From Flavobacterium davisii (GTDB lineage: Bacteria > Bacteroidota > Bacteroidia > Flavobacteriales > Flavobacteriaceae), in NCBI RefSeq assembly GCF_019565505.1, contig NZ_CP067378.1, forward strand, positions 2,993,501-3,057,500: DNA of 64,000 nucleotides. Direction: 5' to 3'. The notes below the pieces were generated by a model. The model had not been told where the DNA came from, searched no databases, and worked only from the letters and a program-made list of their open reading frames with translations. A program made the position numbers and the translations under genes. The first letter of the stretch is position 1. Every line of letters begins with the position of its first letter. Shown piece by piece: positions 47,987-57,899 of this stretch.

Positions 47987-49117
47987 ATGAAGTTCGAATT
48001 ATTACATACAGATCCACAAACACAAGCACGAGCAGGTAAAGTAATTACGGATCACGGCATTATTGAAACCCCTATTTTTATGCCAGTAGGTACTGTTGCT
48101 TCTGTAAAAGGAGTACATCAACGTGAATTAAAAAATGATATTAATCCCGATATAATTCTTGGAAACACTTATCATTTGTATTTACGCCCACAAACAAAAA
48201 TATTGGAACAAGCAGGAGGATTGCATAAATTTATGAATTGGGATCGTAATATTCTTACTGATTCAGGAGGTTATCAGGTATACTCACTTTCTGCAAATCG
48301 TAAAATAAAAGAAGAGGGCGTAAAATTTAAATCACACATAGATGGATCCTACCATTTTTTTTCTCCCGAAAGTGTTATGGAAATCCAACGTTCTATAGGA
48401 GCTGATATTATCATGGCTTTTGACGAATGTACACCATATCCTTGTGACTATCGTTATGCAAAACGTAGTATGCACATGACTCATCGTTGGTTAGATAGAT
48501 GTGTAGATCATCTAAAAAAAGTACCTGCTATGTATGGTTATGAGCAAACTTTATTTCCTATTGTTCAAGGAAGTACATACAAGGATTTGAGAGCTCAGTC
48601 TGCTGAGTATATTGCCAATGTTGGAGCAGCAGGAAACGCTATAGGGGGATTGTCAGTAGGAGAGCCAGCAGAAGAAATGTATGCTATGACAGAAGTTGTT
48701 ACAGCTATTTTACCTAAAGAAAAACCAAGATATCTAATGGGAGTAGGGACTCCTATCAACATTTTAGAAAACATTGCTTTAGGAATTGATATGTTTGATT
48801 GCGTAATGCCTACTCGTAATGCCAGAAATGGTATGTTATTTACAGCCAATGGCGTTATTAATATAAAAAATAAAAAATGGGCCGACGATTTTTCGCCAAT
48901 TGATGAAATGGGACATACATTTGTTGATACTGAATATACAAAAGCTTATTTAAGACATTTATTTGCAGCAGACGAATATCTTGGAAAACAGATAGCAACT
49001 ATTCATAATTTAGGATTTTATATGTGGCTAGTTCGTGAAGCAAGAAGACATATCTTAGCAGGGGATTTTCGTGAATGGAAAGAAAAAATGGTTAAACAAA
49101 TGGCTCAAAGGTTATAA
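47987..49117 (+). CDS. tgt: tRNA-guanine transglycosylase, zinc cysteines absent
   Basis: Exchanges guanine for preQ1 at the wobble position of tRNAs on the queuosine pathway. The 376 residues contain TDSGGYQVYSLS, AFDECTPYP, GGLSVGEPAEEMYA and DCVMPTRNARNG, which includes the nucleophilic aspartate region. The zinc site of E. coli and Zymomonas Tgt (CxCxxC plus His before and within the AYLRHL segment) is replaced here: the sequence reads GHTFVDTEYTKAYLRHL with no cysteine. TAATG overlap with the next gene suggests coupling. Confidence 0.95.
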   Translation: MKFELLHTDPQTQARAGKVITDHGIIETPIFMPVGTVASVKGVHQRELKNDINPDIILGNTYHLYLRPQTKILEQAGGLHKFMNWDRNILTDSGGYQVYSLSANRKIKEEGVKFKSHIDGSYHFFSPESVMEIQRSIGADIIMAFDECTPYPCDYRYAKRSMHMTHRWLDRCVDHLKKVPAMYGYEQTLFPIVQGSTYKDLRAQSAEYIANVGAAGNAIGGLSVGEPAEEMYAMTEVVTAILPKEKPRYLMGVGTPINILENIALGIDMFDCVMPTRNARNGMLFTANGVINIKNKKWADDFSPIDEMGHTFVDTEYTKAYLRHLFAADEYLGKQIATIHNLGFYMWLVREARRHILAGDFREWKEKMVKQMAQRL

Positions 49118-50221
49118 TGCTCTCAAATTTATTTTCAAAATTATCACTAATAGATCGTTACATACTAAAAAGGTACTTATTTACCTTTTTAGCTATGCTT
49201 TATTATTTATTCCAATCGGTATTACGATTGATATATCTGAAAAAATTAATAAAATATTAGAAAATAAAGTACCTTTTGCAAAAGTAGCTGTCTATTATCT
49301 CGATTTCGTGATTTATTTTGCCAATTTGCTTTTTCCTATATTTTTGTTTTTATCTATTATTTGGTTTACCTCAAAGTTAGCTAATAATACAGAAATCGTT
49401 GCTATTTTGAGTTCAGGTATTTCGTTTCAGCGTTTTTTGCGTCCCTACTTAATAGGAGCCACTATTGTTTGTCTATTTGCCTTAATCATGGGATTTTTTT
49501 AGTTCCAAAATCTAGTGAAGGCTTTAGAAGCTTTCGTTATATGTATCTTATCGGAGGAGGACGAGAAGAAATGCGCCAAACAAATGATGTCTTTAGACAA
49601 ATTAGTAAAAACGAGTACGTTTATGCTTCCAATCTAAATGTTGAAGGAAAAACAGCCTACACATTTGTATATGAGCGATTTGATAAAAATAAATTAGTTG
49701 AAAAAATTACGGCAACCTCAATTACATACAACCCTAAAACAAAAGATTATACGCTATCCAATTATACAAAAAGAAAAGTTGGAGAACTAGACGATATAAT
49801 AGAATCAGAAATAAGTAAAAATTGCAAGTTCAATTTTGAAATAGAAGATTTAACACCAGTAATATACATAGCAGAAACTCTAATGCCTACAGAATTAGAT
49901 GAATTTATAGAAAAAGAAAAACAAAGAGGTTCTTCTAATATAAATGCTTATTTAGTTGTTAAATATAAGAAATATAGTGTACCAGTTTCTGCTTTTGTGC
50001 TAACCATAATAGCTGTAGCCGTTTCTTCTATGAAACGTCGAGGTGGAATGGGAGTAAATCTAGCAATAGGCATAGCAGTTGCCTTTTCTTATATTTTTTT
50101 AGACAAAATATTAGGTACAATGGCTGAAAAATCTTCCTTTCCAGCATTTATAGCCGTTTGGTTACCCAATGTAGTATTTGGTGTTTTAGCTTATTATTTA
50201 TTAAAAAATGCTAAAAGATAA
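49117..50221 (+). CDS. LptF/LptG-family LPS export permease (two frameshifts)
   Basis: Inner-membrane half of the Lpt machine that extracts LPS and sends it to the outer membrane. Corrected length is about 368 residues. Three N-terminal spans (FLAMLLLFIPIGITI, KVAVYYLDFVIYFAN, PYLIGATIVCLFALIMG), a large periplasmic domain, and three C-terminal spans match LptF/G. Two deletions break it: a T near 49199 and one at 49494-49500, which restores IMGFFLVPKSSEGF. The ATG overlaps the tgt stop. LptF and LptG cannot be told apart by eye. EamA overlaps its end. Confidence 0.9.
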
Positions 50222-51095
50222 AACGTTTACAAGTTATTTACATCTCCATTTTATCGTTTTTATATGGGGATTTACAGCGGTACTAGGTGCCCTGATTACA
50301 TTAGAAGCATTGCCATTAGTTTGGTTTAGAATGAGTATAGCAGCTCTTTTTATCCTAATATATGTTTTCTTCTCAAAAATTAGTTTAAGAATTACAATAC
50401 AATCCCTAATACGATATCTTCTAGCAGGATTGGTTATCGCTTTACATTGGTATACTTTTTTTCAAGCAATCAAAGTTTCCAATATATCCATAACATTAGC
50501 TTGTTTATCTACAGGGGCTTTTTTTACCTCCCTATTAGAACCTATTTTTTTTAGACGAAAAATAATTTTATACGAAGTCGCATTAGGATTAATGGTAATT
50601 GCAGGTTTGTATTTAATTTTTAAAGTAGAAATGAAATATTTTCAAGGAATTTTATTGGCTTTAATTTCTGCTTTTTTATCCGCCTCCTTTTCAATTATTA
50701 ATGGGAAATTAGCAAAAAATGACACACCCACTGTTATTTCATTTTACGAATTATTAGGCGGAATCTTATTTTTTTCTCTTTTCTTATTATTTACAGGAAG
50801 TTTTAATTACTCGTTTTTTCAAATATCTATGAACGATTTACTATGGATGGCTGTTTTAAGTTCTGTGTGCACCGCCTACGCATTTATAGCTTCCGTTCAA
50901 GTTATGAAATATTTGAGTCCTTATACTGTAATGTTAACCATTAATTTAGAACCTATATACGGCATAATTTTAGCTTTATGGGTTTTTGGAGATAAAGAAA
51001 AGATGAATAGCCAGTTTTATTTAGGAGCTTTTATTATACTAACGACCGTAATATTGAATGGAATACTAAAAAATAAGAATAAAATAGCAATATAA
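50208..51095 (+). CDS. EamA/DMT-family transporter
   Basis: A 295-residue inner-membrane protein with ten hydrophobic spans in two repeated halves, starting FIVFIWGFTAVLGALI. The substrate is unknown; relatives export amino acids or metabolites. It overlaps the 3' end of the LptF/G gene by 14 bases, so tgt, the permease and this gene appear to form one transcription unit. Confidence 0.9.
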   Translation: MLKDKTFTSYLHLHFIVFIWGFTAVLGALITLEALPLVWFRMSIAALFILIYVFFSKISLRITIQSLIRYLLAGLVIALHWYTFFQAIKVSNISITLACLSTGAFFTSLLEPIFFRRKIILYEVALGLMVIAGLYLIFKVEMKYFQGILLALISAFLSASFSIINGKLAKNDTPTVISFYELLGGILFFSLFLLFTGSFNYSFFQISMNDLLWMAVLSSVCTAYAFIASVQVMKYLSPYTVMLTINLEPIYGIILALWVFGDKEKMNSQFYLGAFIILTTVILNGILKNKNKIAI

Positions 51096-51172
51096 GTCGT
51101 TGTTTGTAAGTGTTTTGTGTGAAATAGAAATACTTTAGATTAAATAATTCTTTAAAACTCCATCTAAAATTT

Positions 51173-51180
51173 TATCTTTG
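51173..51180 (+). promoter_or_regulatory. -7 box of accA
   Basis: TATCTTTG, 28 bases before the accA ATG, is a perfect consensus match. Confidence 0.6.
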
Positions 51181-51207
51181 TTCACTCAACTAGAAATATA
51201 AAATCTT

Positions 51208-52160
51208 ATGGAATATTTAGATTTTGAATTACCTATTAAAGAACTTGAAGAGCAAATTGAAAAATGTCAGCTTATAGGTGAAGATACACAAGTAGATGTA
51301 TCAACTACATGTGAGCAATTAGCTCAAAAGTTAGAAGAGACGAAAAAAAATTTATATGAAAATTTAACAGCATGGCAACGTGTTCAAATGTCTCGTCATC
51401 CTAACCGTCCTTACACCCTAGAACACATCGAAAATTTAACAAGTGGTGTATTCTTAGAATTATTTGGAGATCGTGGTGTAAAAGATGATAAGGCCATGAT
51501 AGGAGGATTGGGTAAGATAAATGGTCAGTCTTTTATGATTATTGGTCAACAAAAGGAATTAATACAAAAATGCGTCAGTTGCGTAATTTTGGTATGGCAA
51601 ATCCAGAAGGTTATCGAAAAGCATTACGATTGATGCGTATGGCTGAAAAATTTAATATTCCAGTTCTAACCTTAGTTGATACTCCGAGAGCCTATCCGGG
51701 CTTAGAAGCAGAAGAAAGAGGGCAAGGAGAAGCCATTGCACGAAATATTTTTGAAATGATTCGTTTAAAAGTACCAATCATTACAGTAATTATAGGAGAA
51801 GGAGCTTCAGGTGGAGCATTAGGAATAGGAGTAGGAAATAAAGTGTATATGATGGAAAATACTTGGTACTCCGTAATTTCACCCGAATCTTGTTCGTCTA
51901 TCCTATGGAGAAGTTGGGAGCATAAAGAAAAAGCAGCAGAAGCACTTAAATTAACTGCAAAAGATATGAAAGAGCATGGATTAATTGATGAAATTATTCC
52001 AGAGCCACTTGGTGGAGCACATCGTGACAAACCTACCGCTTTTAAAAATGTAAAAGAATATGTGTTAAAAGCTTTTGGTGAATTAAAAAACTTATCAACA
52101 GAAGAGTTAATAACACAAAGAATGGATAAGTATAGTAAAATGGGGCATTATCAAGAATAA
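51208..52160 (+). CDS. accA: acetyl-CoA carboxylase carboxyltransferase subunit alpha (frameshifted)
   Basis: Part of the enzyme making malonyl-CoA for fatty acid synthesis. Corrected length is about 317 residues, with [56 protein letters not shown] and [12 protein letters not shown]. One A is missing at 51551-51554; adding it restores [18 protein letters not shown] across the junction. Because accA is essential, the break is almost surely a sequence error. It has its own promoter and terminator. Confidence 0.95.
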
Positions 52161-52180
52161 TATAAAAATTTAATATATTT

Positions 52181-52211
52181 AAATCCGAAACCCATGGTTT
52201 CGGATTTTTTT
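52181..52211 (+). terminator. rho-independent terminator after accA
   Basis: AAATCCGAAACC and GGTTTCGGATTT form a 12-bp stem with a short loop, then a T-run. Confidence 0.92.
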
Positions 52212-52300
52212 ACCTCTTATTAACAAAATAAAATAATTGTTAACATTAATTCTCAATACTTTAAGGAGTCTTTTTTCTTCTCTTTTTAGAGATTTCAAAC

Positions 52301-52308
52301 TACCTTTG
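52301..52308 (+). promoter_or_regulatory. -7 box of dnaB
   Basis: TACCTTTG lies just five bases before the dnaB ATG, so the leader would be very short or absent. Confidence 0.45.
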
Positions 52309-52312
52309 CATT

Positions 52313-53860
52313 ATGGAAAATTTCAAAAACATCAACCCAGCTAAAGTAGACAAAACAGCCATAATAAACCTTGAAAAAGGGAAGTTGCCACCACAAGCGA
52401 TTGATTTAGAAGAGGCTGTTTTAGGAGCCATGATGATTGATAAAAAGGGGTTGATGAAGTAATTGATATCTTACAACCCGATGCTTTTTATAAAGACGCT
52501 CATAAATACATATTTGATGCCATCGTTACACTTTTTAATGATTCTCAACCAATTGATTTATTGACTGTTTCAGCTCAATTAAAAAAATGGGTAAGTTAGA
52601 AGTGGCAGGAGGCGATTATTACCTTATTCAGCTTACTCAAAAGATATCATCTTCTGCACATATCGAATTTCACTCCCGTATTATTCTACAAAAATATATT
52701 CAGAGAAGTTTGATTAAAATTTCTTCTGAAATTATTGAAGAAGCCTATGATGAAACTACAGATGTATTTGAATTACTAGATAGTTCAGAAGCCAAATTTT
52801 ATGAAGTTACACAAGGTAATATCAAACGAAGTTCTGAAACAGCTCAAAGCTTAGTAATTCAAGCTAAAAAGAGAATTGAACAAATAGCAGGAAAAGAAGG
52901 GTTAAGCGGTATCCCTACAGGATTTCACGCATTAGATAAAGTTACTTCAGGTTGGCAGCCATCCGATTTAATCATTATTGCTGCCCGTCCGGTATGGGTA
53001 AAACAGCATTTGTCTTATCTATGGCAAGAAATATGGCAATTCAATTTAATAGTGGAGTAGCTGTATTTTCCTTAGAGATGTCATCCGTTCAGTTAATTAC
53101 TCGTTTAATTTCTTCAGAAACAGGCTTGTCATCTGAAAAATTACGTACGGGTAAGTTGGAAAAACACGAATGGGAACAATTATCAGTTAAAGTTAGAGAT
53201 CTAGAAAAAGCACCTCTCTTTATAGATGATACCCCATCTCTATCAATTTTTGATCTACGAGCTAAAGCAAGAAGATTAAAATCACAGTACGATATAAAAA
53301 TTATAGTTATTGACTACCTCCAACTAATGACAGCAGGAGGAAATGCAAAAGGAGGAGGAGGAAATAGAGAGCAAGAAATTTCAACAATCTCCCGAAATTT
53401 AAAAGCATTAGCAAAAGAATTAGATGTACCCGTTATAGCCTTATCTCAGTTATCACGTGCTGTAGAAACACGTGGTTCTAGTAAGCGTCCTTTATTATCT
53501 GATTTACGTGAATCAGGAGCAATCGAACAAGATGCCGATATTGTATCATTCATATATCGTCCTGAATACTATAAAATAGAAGAATGGGATGATGATGAAC
53601 GTTCTCCTACCCAAGGACAAGGAGAATTTATTATTGCTAAACACCGTAACGGTAGTTTAGAAAACATACGACTAAAATTTTTAGGACACCTTGGTAAATT
53701 TGATAATTTAGATGAATTTGGGAGTGAGTTTGACGATCTTCCTTCTAAAATGAATTTAGAAGACTCTAATCCATTCATTACGCCTAATTTGCCTTCGCCT
53801 AATGAAGCATTTGGTAGCACTATGAATAATTTTGATGATGATAGTGACGTTCCTTTTTAA
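52313..53860 (+). CDS. dnaB: replicative DNA helicase DnaB (three frameshifts)
   Basis: Hexameric helicase at the replication fork. The corrected product is about 516 residues: N-terminal primase-interaction domain (PPQAIDLEEAVLGAMMID), linker, and RecA-like C-terminal domain with Walker A ARPGMGKTAFVLSMA, GVAVFSLEMSSVQL, IDYLQLM and LSQLSRAVETRG. It is broken three times by single-base deletions: an A at 52442-52446, an A at 52581-52587 and a G near 52991, the last inside Walker A. DnaB is essential, so these are sequence errors. ATG at 52313 gives MENFKNINPAK. The acidic tail DDDSDVPF is intact. Confidence 0.95.
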
Positions 53861-53908
53861 TTAAAAGATTAATATTGTTATATTTGATAATAGATATAAA
53901 TAGGTGCA

Positions 53909-55170
53909 ATGAAAGCTTTTTTGATTTTTATAATTACAATCTTTAATATTTCCATAAGGGCAAATTCTATTTTGCTTCCTATGGATGAAGTCACGCAAAA
54001 AAATCATTTGAAAGCCTATGGGATTACCTATTGGATATTGGATAAAGGATATAAAGGAAGTTGGCTCCTTAATTATAGAGGAGGATCCTTTCTTTTGCCA
54101 GATGTACAGGAAATTAGGAAAGAATGTCAAATAAGAGGAGTCAGTTTTGAAGTTATTTCAGATAATGAAACACAACAAATATTGGCAGATATAGCTTCCC
54201 CATCTCAAAATATGGAAGCTGTAACATTAGAAAAAGCACCTAAAATAGCGGTCTACTCTCCGCCGGAAAACAACCTTGGGATGATGCCGTAACAATGGTT
54301 TTAGCTTATGCCGAAATTCCTTTTAAAGTAGTGTACGATCAAGAAGTATTAAGTGATCAATTATTACTATATGATTGGTTACATTTACATCATGAAGATT
54401 TTACAGGTCAATATGGTAAATTTTACGGATCATATAAAAATATGCCTTGGTATATAGAACAAAAAAAAGATGCCGAAAATTTAGCTACCAAATTAGGTTT
54501 TGAAAAAGTGTCCAATGAAAAATTAGCCGTTGCCAAAAAAATTCGCGATTTTGTTATTGGAGGAGGCTTTATGTTTGCTATGTGCTCCGCAACAGATAGC
54601 TTTGATATTGCACTTTCAGCAGAAGGAATAGATATTTGCGAAACAATGTTTGACGGAGATCCAAGTGAAACAAATTATCAAGAAAAAATAGATTATTCGA
54701 AAACTTTTGCTTTCAAAGATTTTCTTCTTGAAAGAAGACCTGAAAAATATGAATTTTCAAATATTGATACAACAGAAAAACATCAAGCAATTGTTCCTTT
54801 TGATAAAGATTATTTTACACTCTCAGAATATTCCGCTAAATGGGATGTTATACCCTCTATGCTTTGTCAAAATCATACAGCATTAGTAAAAGGTTTTATG
54901 GGACAAACTACTGCATTTGATAAAGAATTAATTAAGTCAAATGTTTTAGTAATGGGAGAATGTCAAATAAATGGAGAAGCCCGTTATATTCATGCCCAAA
55001 AAGGAAAAGGTTTTTTTACTTTTTATGGAGGGCATGACCCCGAAGATTATCAACATAGAGTAGGGGATGAGCCAACCGATTTAAATTTGCATCCGAACTC
55101 ACCGGGTTTTCGATTAATTTTAAATAACATACTTTTTCCAGCTGCTAAAAAGAAACATCAAAAAACCTAA
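53909..55170 (+). CDS. conserved Bacteroidota protein commonly labelled asparagine synthetase B (frameshifted)
   Basis: About 420 residues after correction. It starts with a signal peptide (MKAFLIFIITIFNISIRANS), so the protein is exported. Conserved blocks include MDEVTQKNHLKAYGITYW, LNYRGGSFLLP, WLHLHHEDFTGQYGKFYG and IGGGFMFAMCSATDSFDIAL. I remember close relatives carrying the name asparagine synthetase B, but no glutaminase or PP-loop ATP-binding motif is visible and the exported location does not suit that enzyme. A missing G near 54265 breaks the frame; correcting it gives PPGKQPWDDAVTMVLAY. The function is unknown. Confidence 0.82.
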
Positions 55171-55210
55171 GATGTTATGTGAAAATTAAAGATAAAAATA
55201 TAAGATTTTG

Positions 55211-55518
55211 TCCCAGATTCCACATTAGATTTCGTTGTGAAACAAAAAAATCAATAAATTCAAAGCTCACGAAAAAATTTTAGAAGATGAAACAGTTGCG
55301 TAATTTGGTTTTAAGCAATATAATCTCATTAAAAGAGATATAGCACTTCGATCAAAGAGAAAAATTTAGATATCAATATTGTGCTGTTATTTCTTCTGTT
55401 ATATAAAAAGACAGGATTCTGAACTTTTAAGAAAACCTAATTAATTGAGGAAAAAAAGGATGTTTTTTTGGATTCAAAGGTTCTTTATTTGTAATAACTT
55501 TTAACTGATTTGGGGTTA
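55211..55518. repeat. repeat family B, copy B3, with a family A-like left end
   Basis: The left 100 bases match family A (CCCAGATTCCACATTAGATTTCG, GTGAAACAAAAAAATCAATAAATTC, GCTCACG, TTTTAGAAGA), whereas the right 200 match B1 and B2 (CTTCTGTTATATAAAAAGACAGGATTCTG, AACTTTTAAG, TTTGTAATAACTTTTAACTG). It therefore shows that A and B share a left end and differ on the right. It lies between convergent genes. Confidence 0.75.
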
Positions 55519-55552
55519 AAACTGCTAAAAATAAAGAATTAAGTAAAGAACG

Positions 55553-56450
55553 TCATAAAAAACGCCAAGCTAAAATTCTTGTAGTTTTATTACCTTGTTT
55601 CATGTAGATGATTTCGGAAGAAGCTTTCAGTTTTTTTAAAATGCTTTCAAAATGTTTTAAATGCTCTTTTTAGAAACTAATGAACTGAACCATTTAACTT
55701 GTGACTTAAAATGAACACTTTCATAAATCATATTAGTAATAAAAGCCTTTTCACCCCCTTCACACCATAGCTCGTTATTCTGGCCTCCAAAATTTAAAAC
55801 AACTTTACCTTCTGTCTCTTTTCCTAAATTATGAAGTTTTCTTATACTACCTTTTGTTGCCTCTTCTCTTGAATTATGAAAAGGAGGATTGCAAATTACA
55901 CAGTCAAAAACTTCATTAGTTTTAATAATTTTTTTAAAACTATTTCTTTTGTTTTCCTGAAAACGTAAAGTAATATATTTAGAAAGCTCATTTTCTTGGA
56001 TTATTTTTTCCGCAGTTAATAAGGCGGGTTTATCAACTTCCGTTGCTACAAAAGTCCAACCGTATATTTTATGTCCCAAAATAGGATAAATACAGTTTGC
56101 ACCAGTTCCTATATCTAGTATCTTAATACCACTTCCCGTAGGTAAAGTACCATTAATTCCTTTAGCTAGTAGATCGGCAATATAATGTATATAATCAGCT
56201 CTGCCGGTATTGGCGGATATAAATTAGTTTTAGGTAAATCGTAAAAATTAATTTGATAAAAATATTTCAATAAAGCATTGTTCAAGCTTCTAACAGCATC
56301 AGGATTAGCAAAATCAATACTTTCATTTCCATATTTATTAATGCTAATATGTTTTTTTAAATCAGGAAAAGCAGTAGTTAATAGATTGAAATTATACTCT
56401 TGGTTGTGTTTATTTCTAGGGTGTAATCCTTTATTTAGGTCTTTTTTCAT
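55553..56450 (-). CDS. rlmF: 23S rRNA (adenine-N6) methyltransferase RlmF (two frameshifts)
   Basis: Methylates A1618 of 23S rRNA. The protein reads KDLNKGLHPRNKHNQEYNFN at the N-terminus, LDIGTGANCIYPILGHKIYGW as SAM loop, and the N6-adenine motif CNPPFHNSREEA. Corrected length is about 299 residues. One base is missing near 56202, which restores PIPARADYIHYIADLL, and one A at 55667-55671, which restores VSKKEHLKHFESIL and moves the end to 55553. The start is ATG at 56448-56450; a longer ATT/TTG reading upstream is not conserved-looking. Confidence 0.9.
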
Positions 56451-56481
56451 AAACTTGCTGGAAAAAATAATAGAATAATAC

Positions 56482-56512
56482 AAAAATCCCAATCTTGCGA
56501 CTGGGATTTTTT
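56482..56512 (-). terminator. terminator of the thrS-infC-rpmI-rplT operon
   Basis: AAAATCCCA and TGGGATTTT pair around a GC-containing loop, with T-runs on both strands. It lies about 30 bases after the rplT stop. Confidence 0.88.
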
Positions 56513-56541
56513 AAGTAAGTTAAATGTATTGTTAAACGTTA

Positions 56542-56886
56542 TTATTTTACTTTGTTAAGAATAGCTTTGAAAGCTTCAGGGTGATTCATAGCTAAATCAG
56601 CTAAAACTTTACGGTTTAGCTCAATATTATTAGCTTTTAATTTGCCCATAAATTGAGAGTAAGATATCCCTTCTAAACGAGCACCTGCGTTAATACGCAT
56701 AATCCATAAAGAACGGAAACTTCTCTTCTTAGCTTTACGATCTCTATAAGCATATAACATTGCTTTTTCAACCGCATTCTTAGCAACTGTCCAAACGTTT
56801 TTTCTTCTACCAAAGAAACCTTTGGCTTGCTTCATTATCTTTTTTCTTCTTGCTCTTTTAGCAACTGAATTTACTGATCTTGGCAT
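56542..56886 (-). CDS. rplT: 50S ribosomal protein L20
   Basis: A 114-residue, strongly basic rRNA-binding protein ([27 protein letters not shown] at its start, split here only for length) needed early in 50S assembly. It follows rpmI after a spacer of 160 bases, longer than the other gaps in the operon and able to fold, which may be a regulatory leader. Confidence 0.97.
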   Translation of the reverse strand: MPRSVNSVAKRARRKKIMKQAKGFFGRRKNVWTVAKNAVEKAMLYAYRDRKAKKRSFRSLWIMRINAGARLEGISYSQFMGKLKANNIELNRKVLADLAMNHPEAFKAILNKVK

Positions 56887-57046
56887 AATTTTTACTTTTT
56901 TTGAAGTAAGGCGTTCTGATATTTATCAGACTCTTAAAAGCCCACCCCGGGGTTATTAAATTTTTTTAACCTAAATTATTCAGGCATTAGTAGTGATAGT
57001 TAATAGTAATTTGTACTAATAGTTAACCACTTTAGACTAACGCTTA

Positions 57047-57244
57047 TTAAATAATTCTTAATTGTTCTTTTACACTTTTCACATCCGATTGATGAACTAA
57101 TGCAGAGTGAGTTAACGCTAATTTACGTTTTTTAGACTTTTTAGTCAAAATGTGACTTTTAAAAGCGTGTTTTCTTTTAATTTTTCCAGAGCCAGTAACT
57201 TTAAAACGTTTCTTAGCACTAGATTTAGTTTTCATTTTAGGCAT
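57047..57244 (-). CDS. rpmI: 50S ribosomal protein L35
   Basis: A 65-residue basic protein with the family opening [20 protein letters not shown] and [19 protein letters not shown]. It is the third gene of the thrS-infC-rpmI-rplT order shared with many bacteria. Confidence 0.97.
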   Translation of the reverse strand: MPKMKTKSSAKKRFKVTGSGKIKRKHAFKSHILTKKSKKRKLALTHSALVHQSDVKSVKEQLRII

Positions 57245-57325
57245 AATTTCCCAAATTTATTTAATTTAACTTACTTATATTTTGAGTGAATAGCCAAAGT
57301 CAAAAGTTATTACTAATGTCTAAGT

Positions 57326-57882
57326 CTATTTGCTTTTTTTCTTTGGTGTAATAAACATAATCATACGTTTACCCTCTAGAACAGGCATTGCTTCAACTTT
57401 TCCTACCTCTTCAAGATCCTGAGCTAATCTTAATAGTAAGATTTGACCTTGTTCCTTGTAAATGATTGAACGTCCCTTGAAGAATACAAAGGCTTTTAAT
57501 TTAGCTCCATCCTTAAGAAATTTTTCTGCATTTTTCTTTTTAAACTCATAATCATGCTCATCGGTTTGAGGTCCAAAACGAATCTCTTTTATAACGATTT
57601 GAGTTGATTTAGCTTTTAATTCTTTTTCACGTCTCTTCTGCTCGTATAAGAACTTTTTATAGTCCATTATTTTACAAACAGGAGGCTCTGCATTTGGAGA
57701 AATTTCAACCAAATCAAGTTCTAATTCATCTGCTAGACGTAAAGCATCAGAAGTTTTTATTACTCCCGGTTCTACATTGTCTCCTACTAAACGAATTTCC
57801 GGAACACGAATATACTGATTTATTCTGTGTTCATCCTTTTTTCTACGCGAGGTTGATTACCTCTGTTGTTCCTGATTGCGAT
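57326..57882 (-). CDS. infC: translation initiation factor IF-3 with AUC start codon (frameshifted)
   Basis: Binds the 30S subunit and rejects wrong initiator codons. Corrected length is about 185 residues: N-domain [20 protein letters not shown], then [15 protein letters not shown] and the C-domain ([18 protein letters not shown]). One A is missing in the T-run 57837-57842 (plus strand). The conserved beginning starts at ATC (57880-57882); the frame upstream reaches a TGA after eight codons with no ATG, GTG or TTG. Use of a rare AUU/AUC-type start is known for infC, letting IF-3 repress its own synthesis. It starts 17 bases after thrS. Confidence 0.94.
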
Positions 57883-57899
57883 AACTTTTAATTTTTTAG

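Noticed and set aside
273..55518. CRISPR array from repeated motifs
   Set aside because: The repeats are 200-300 bp, widely dispersed and unevenly spaced, with no short direct repeats or unique spacers and no cas genes.
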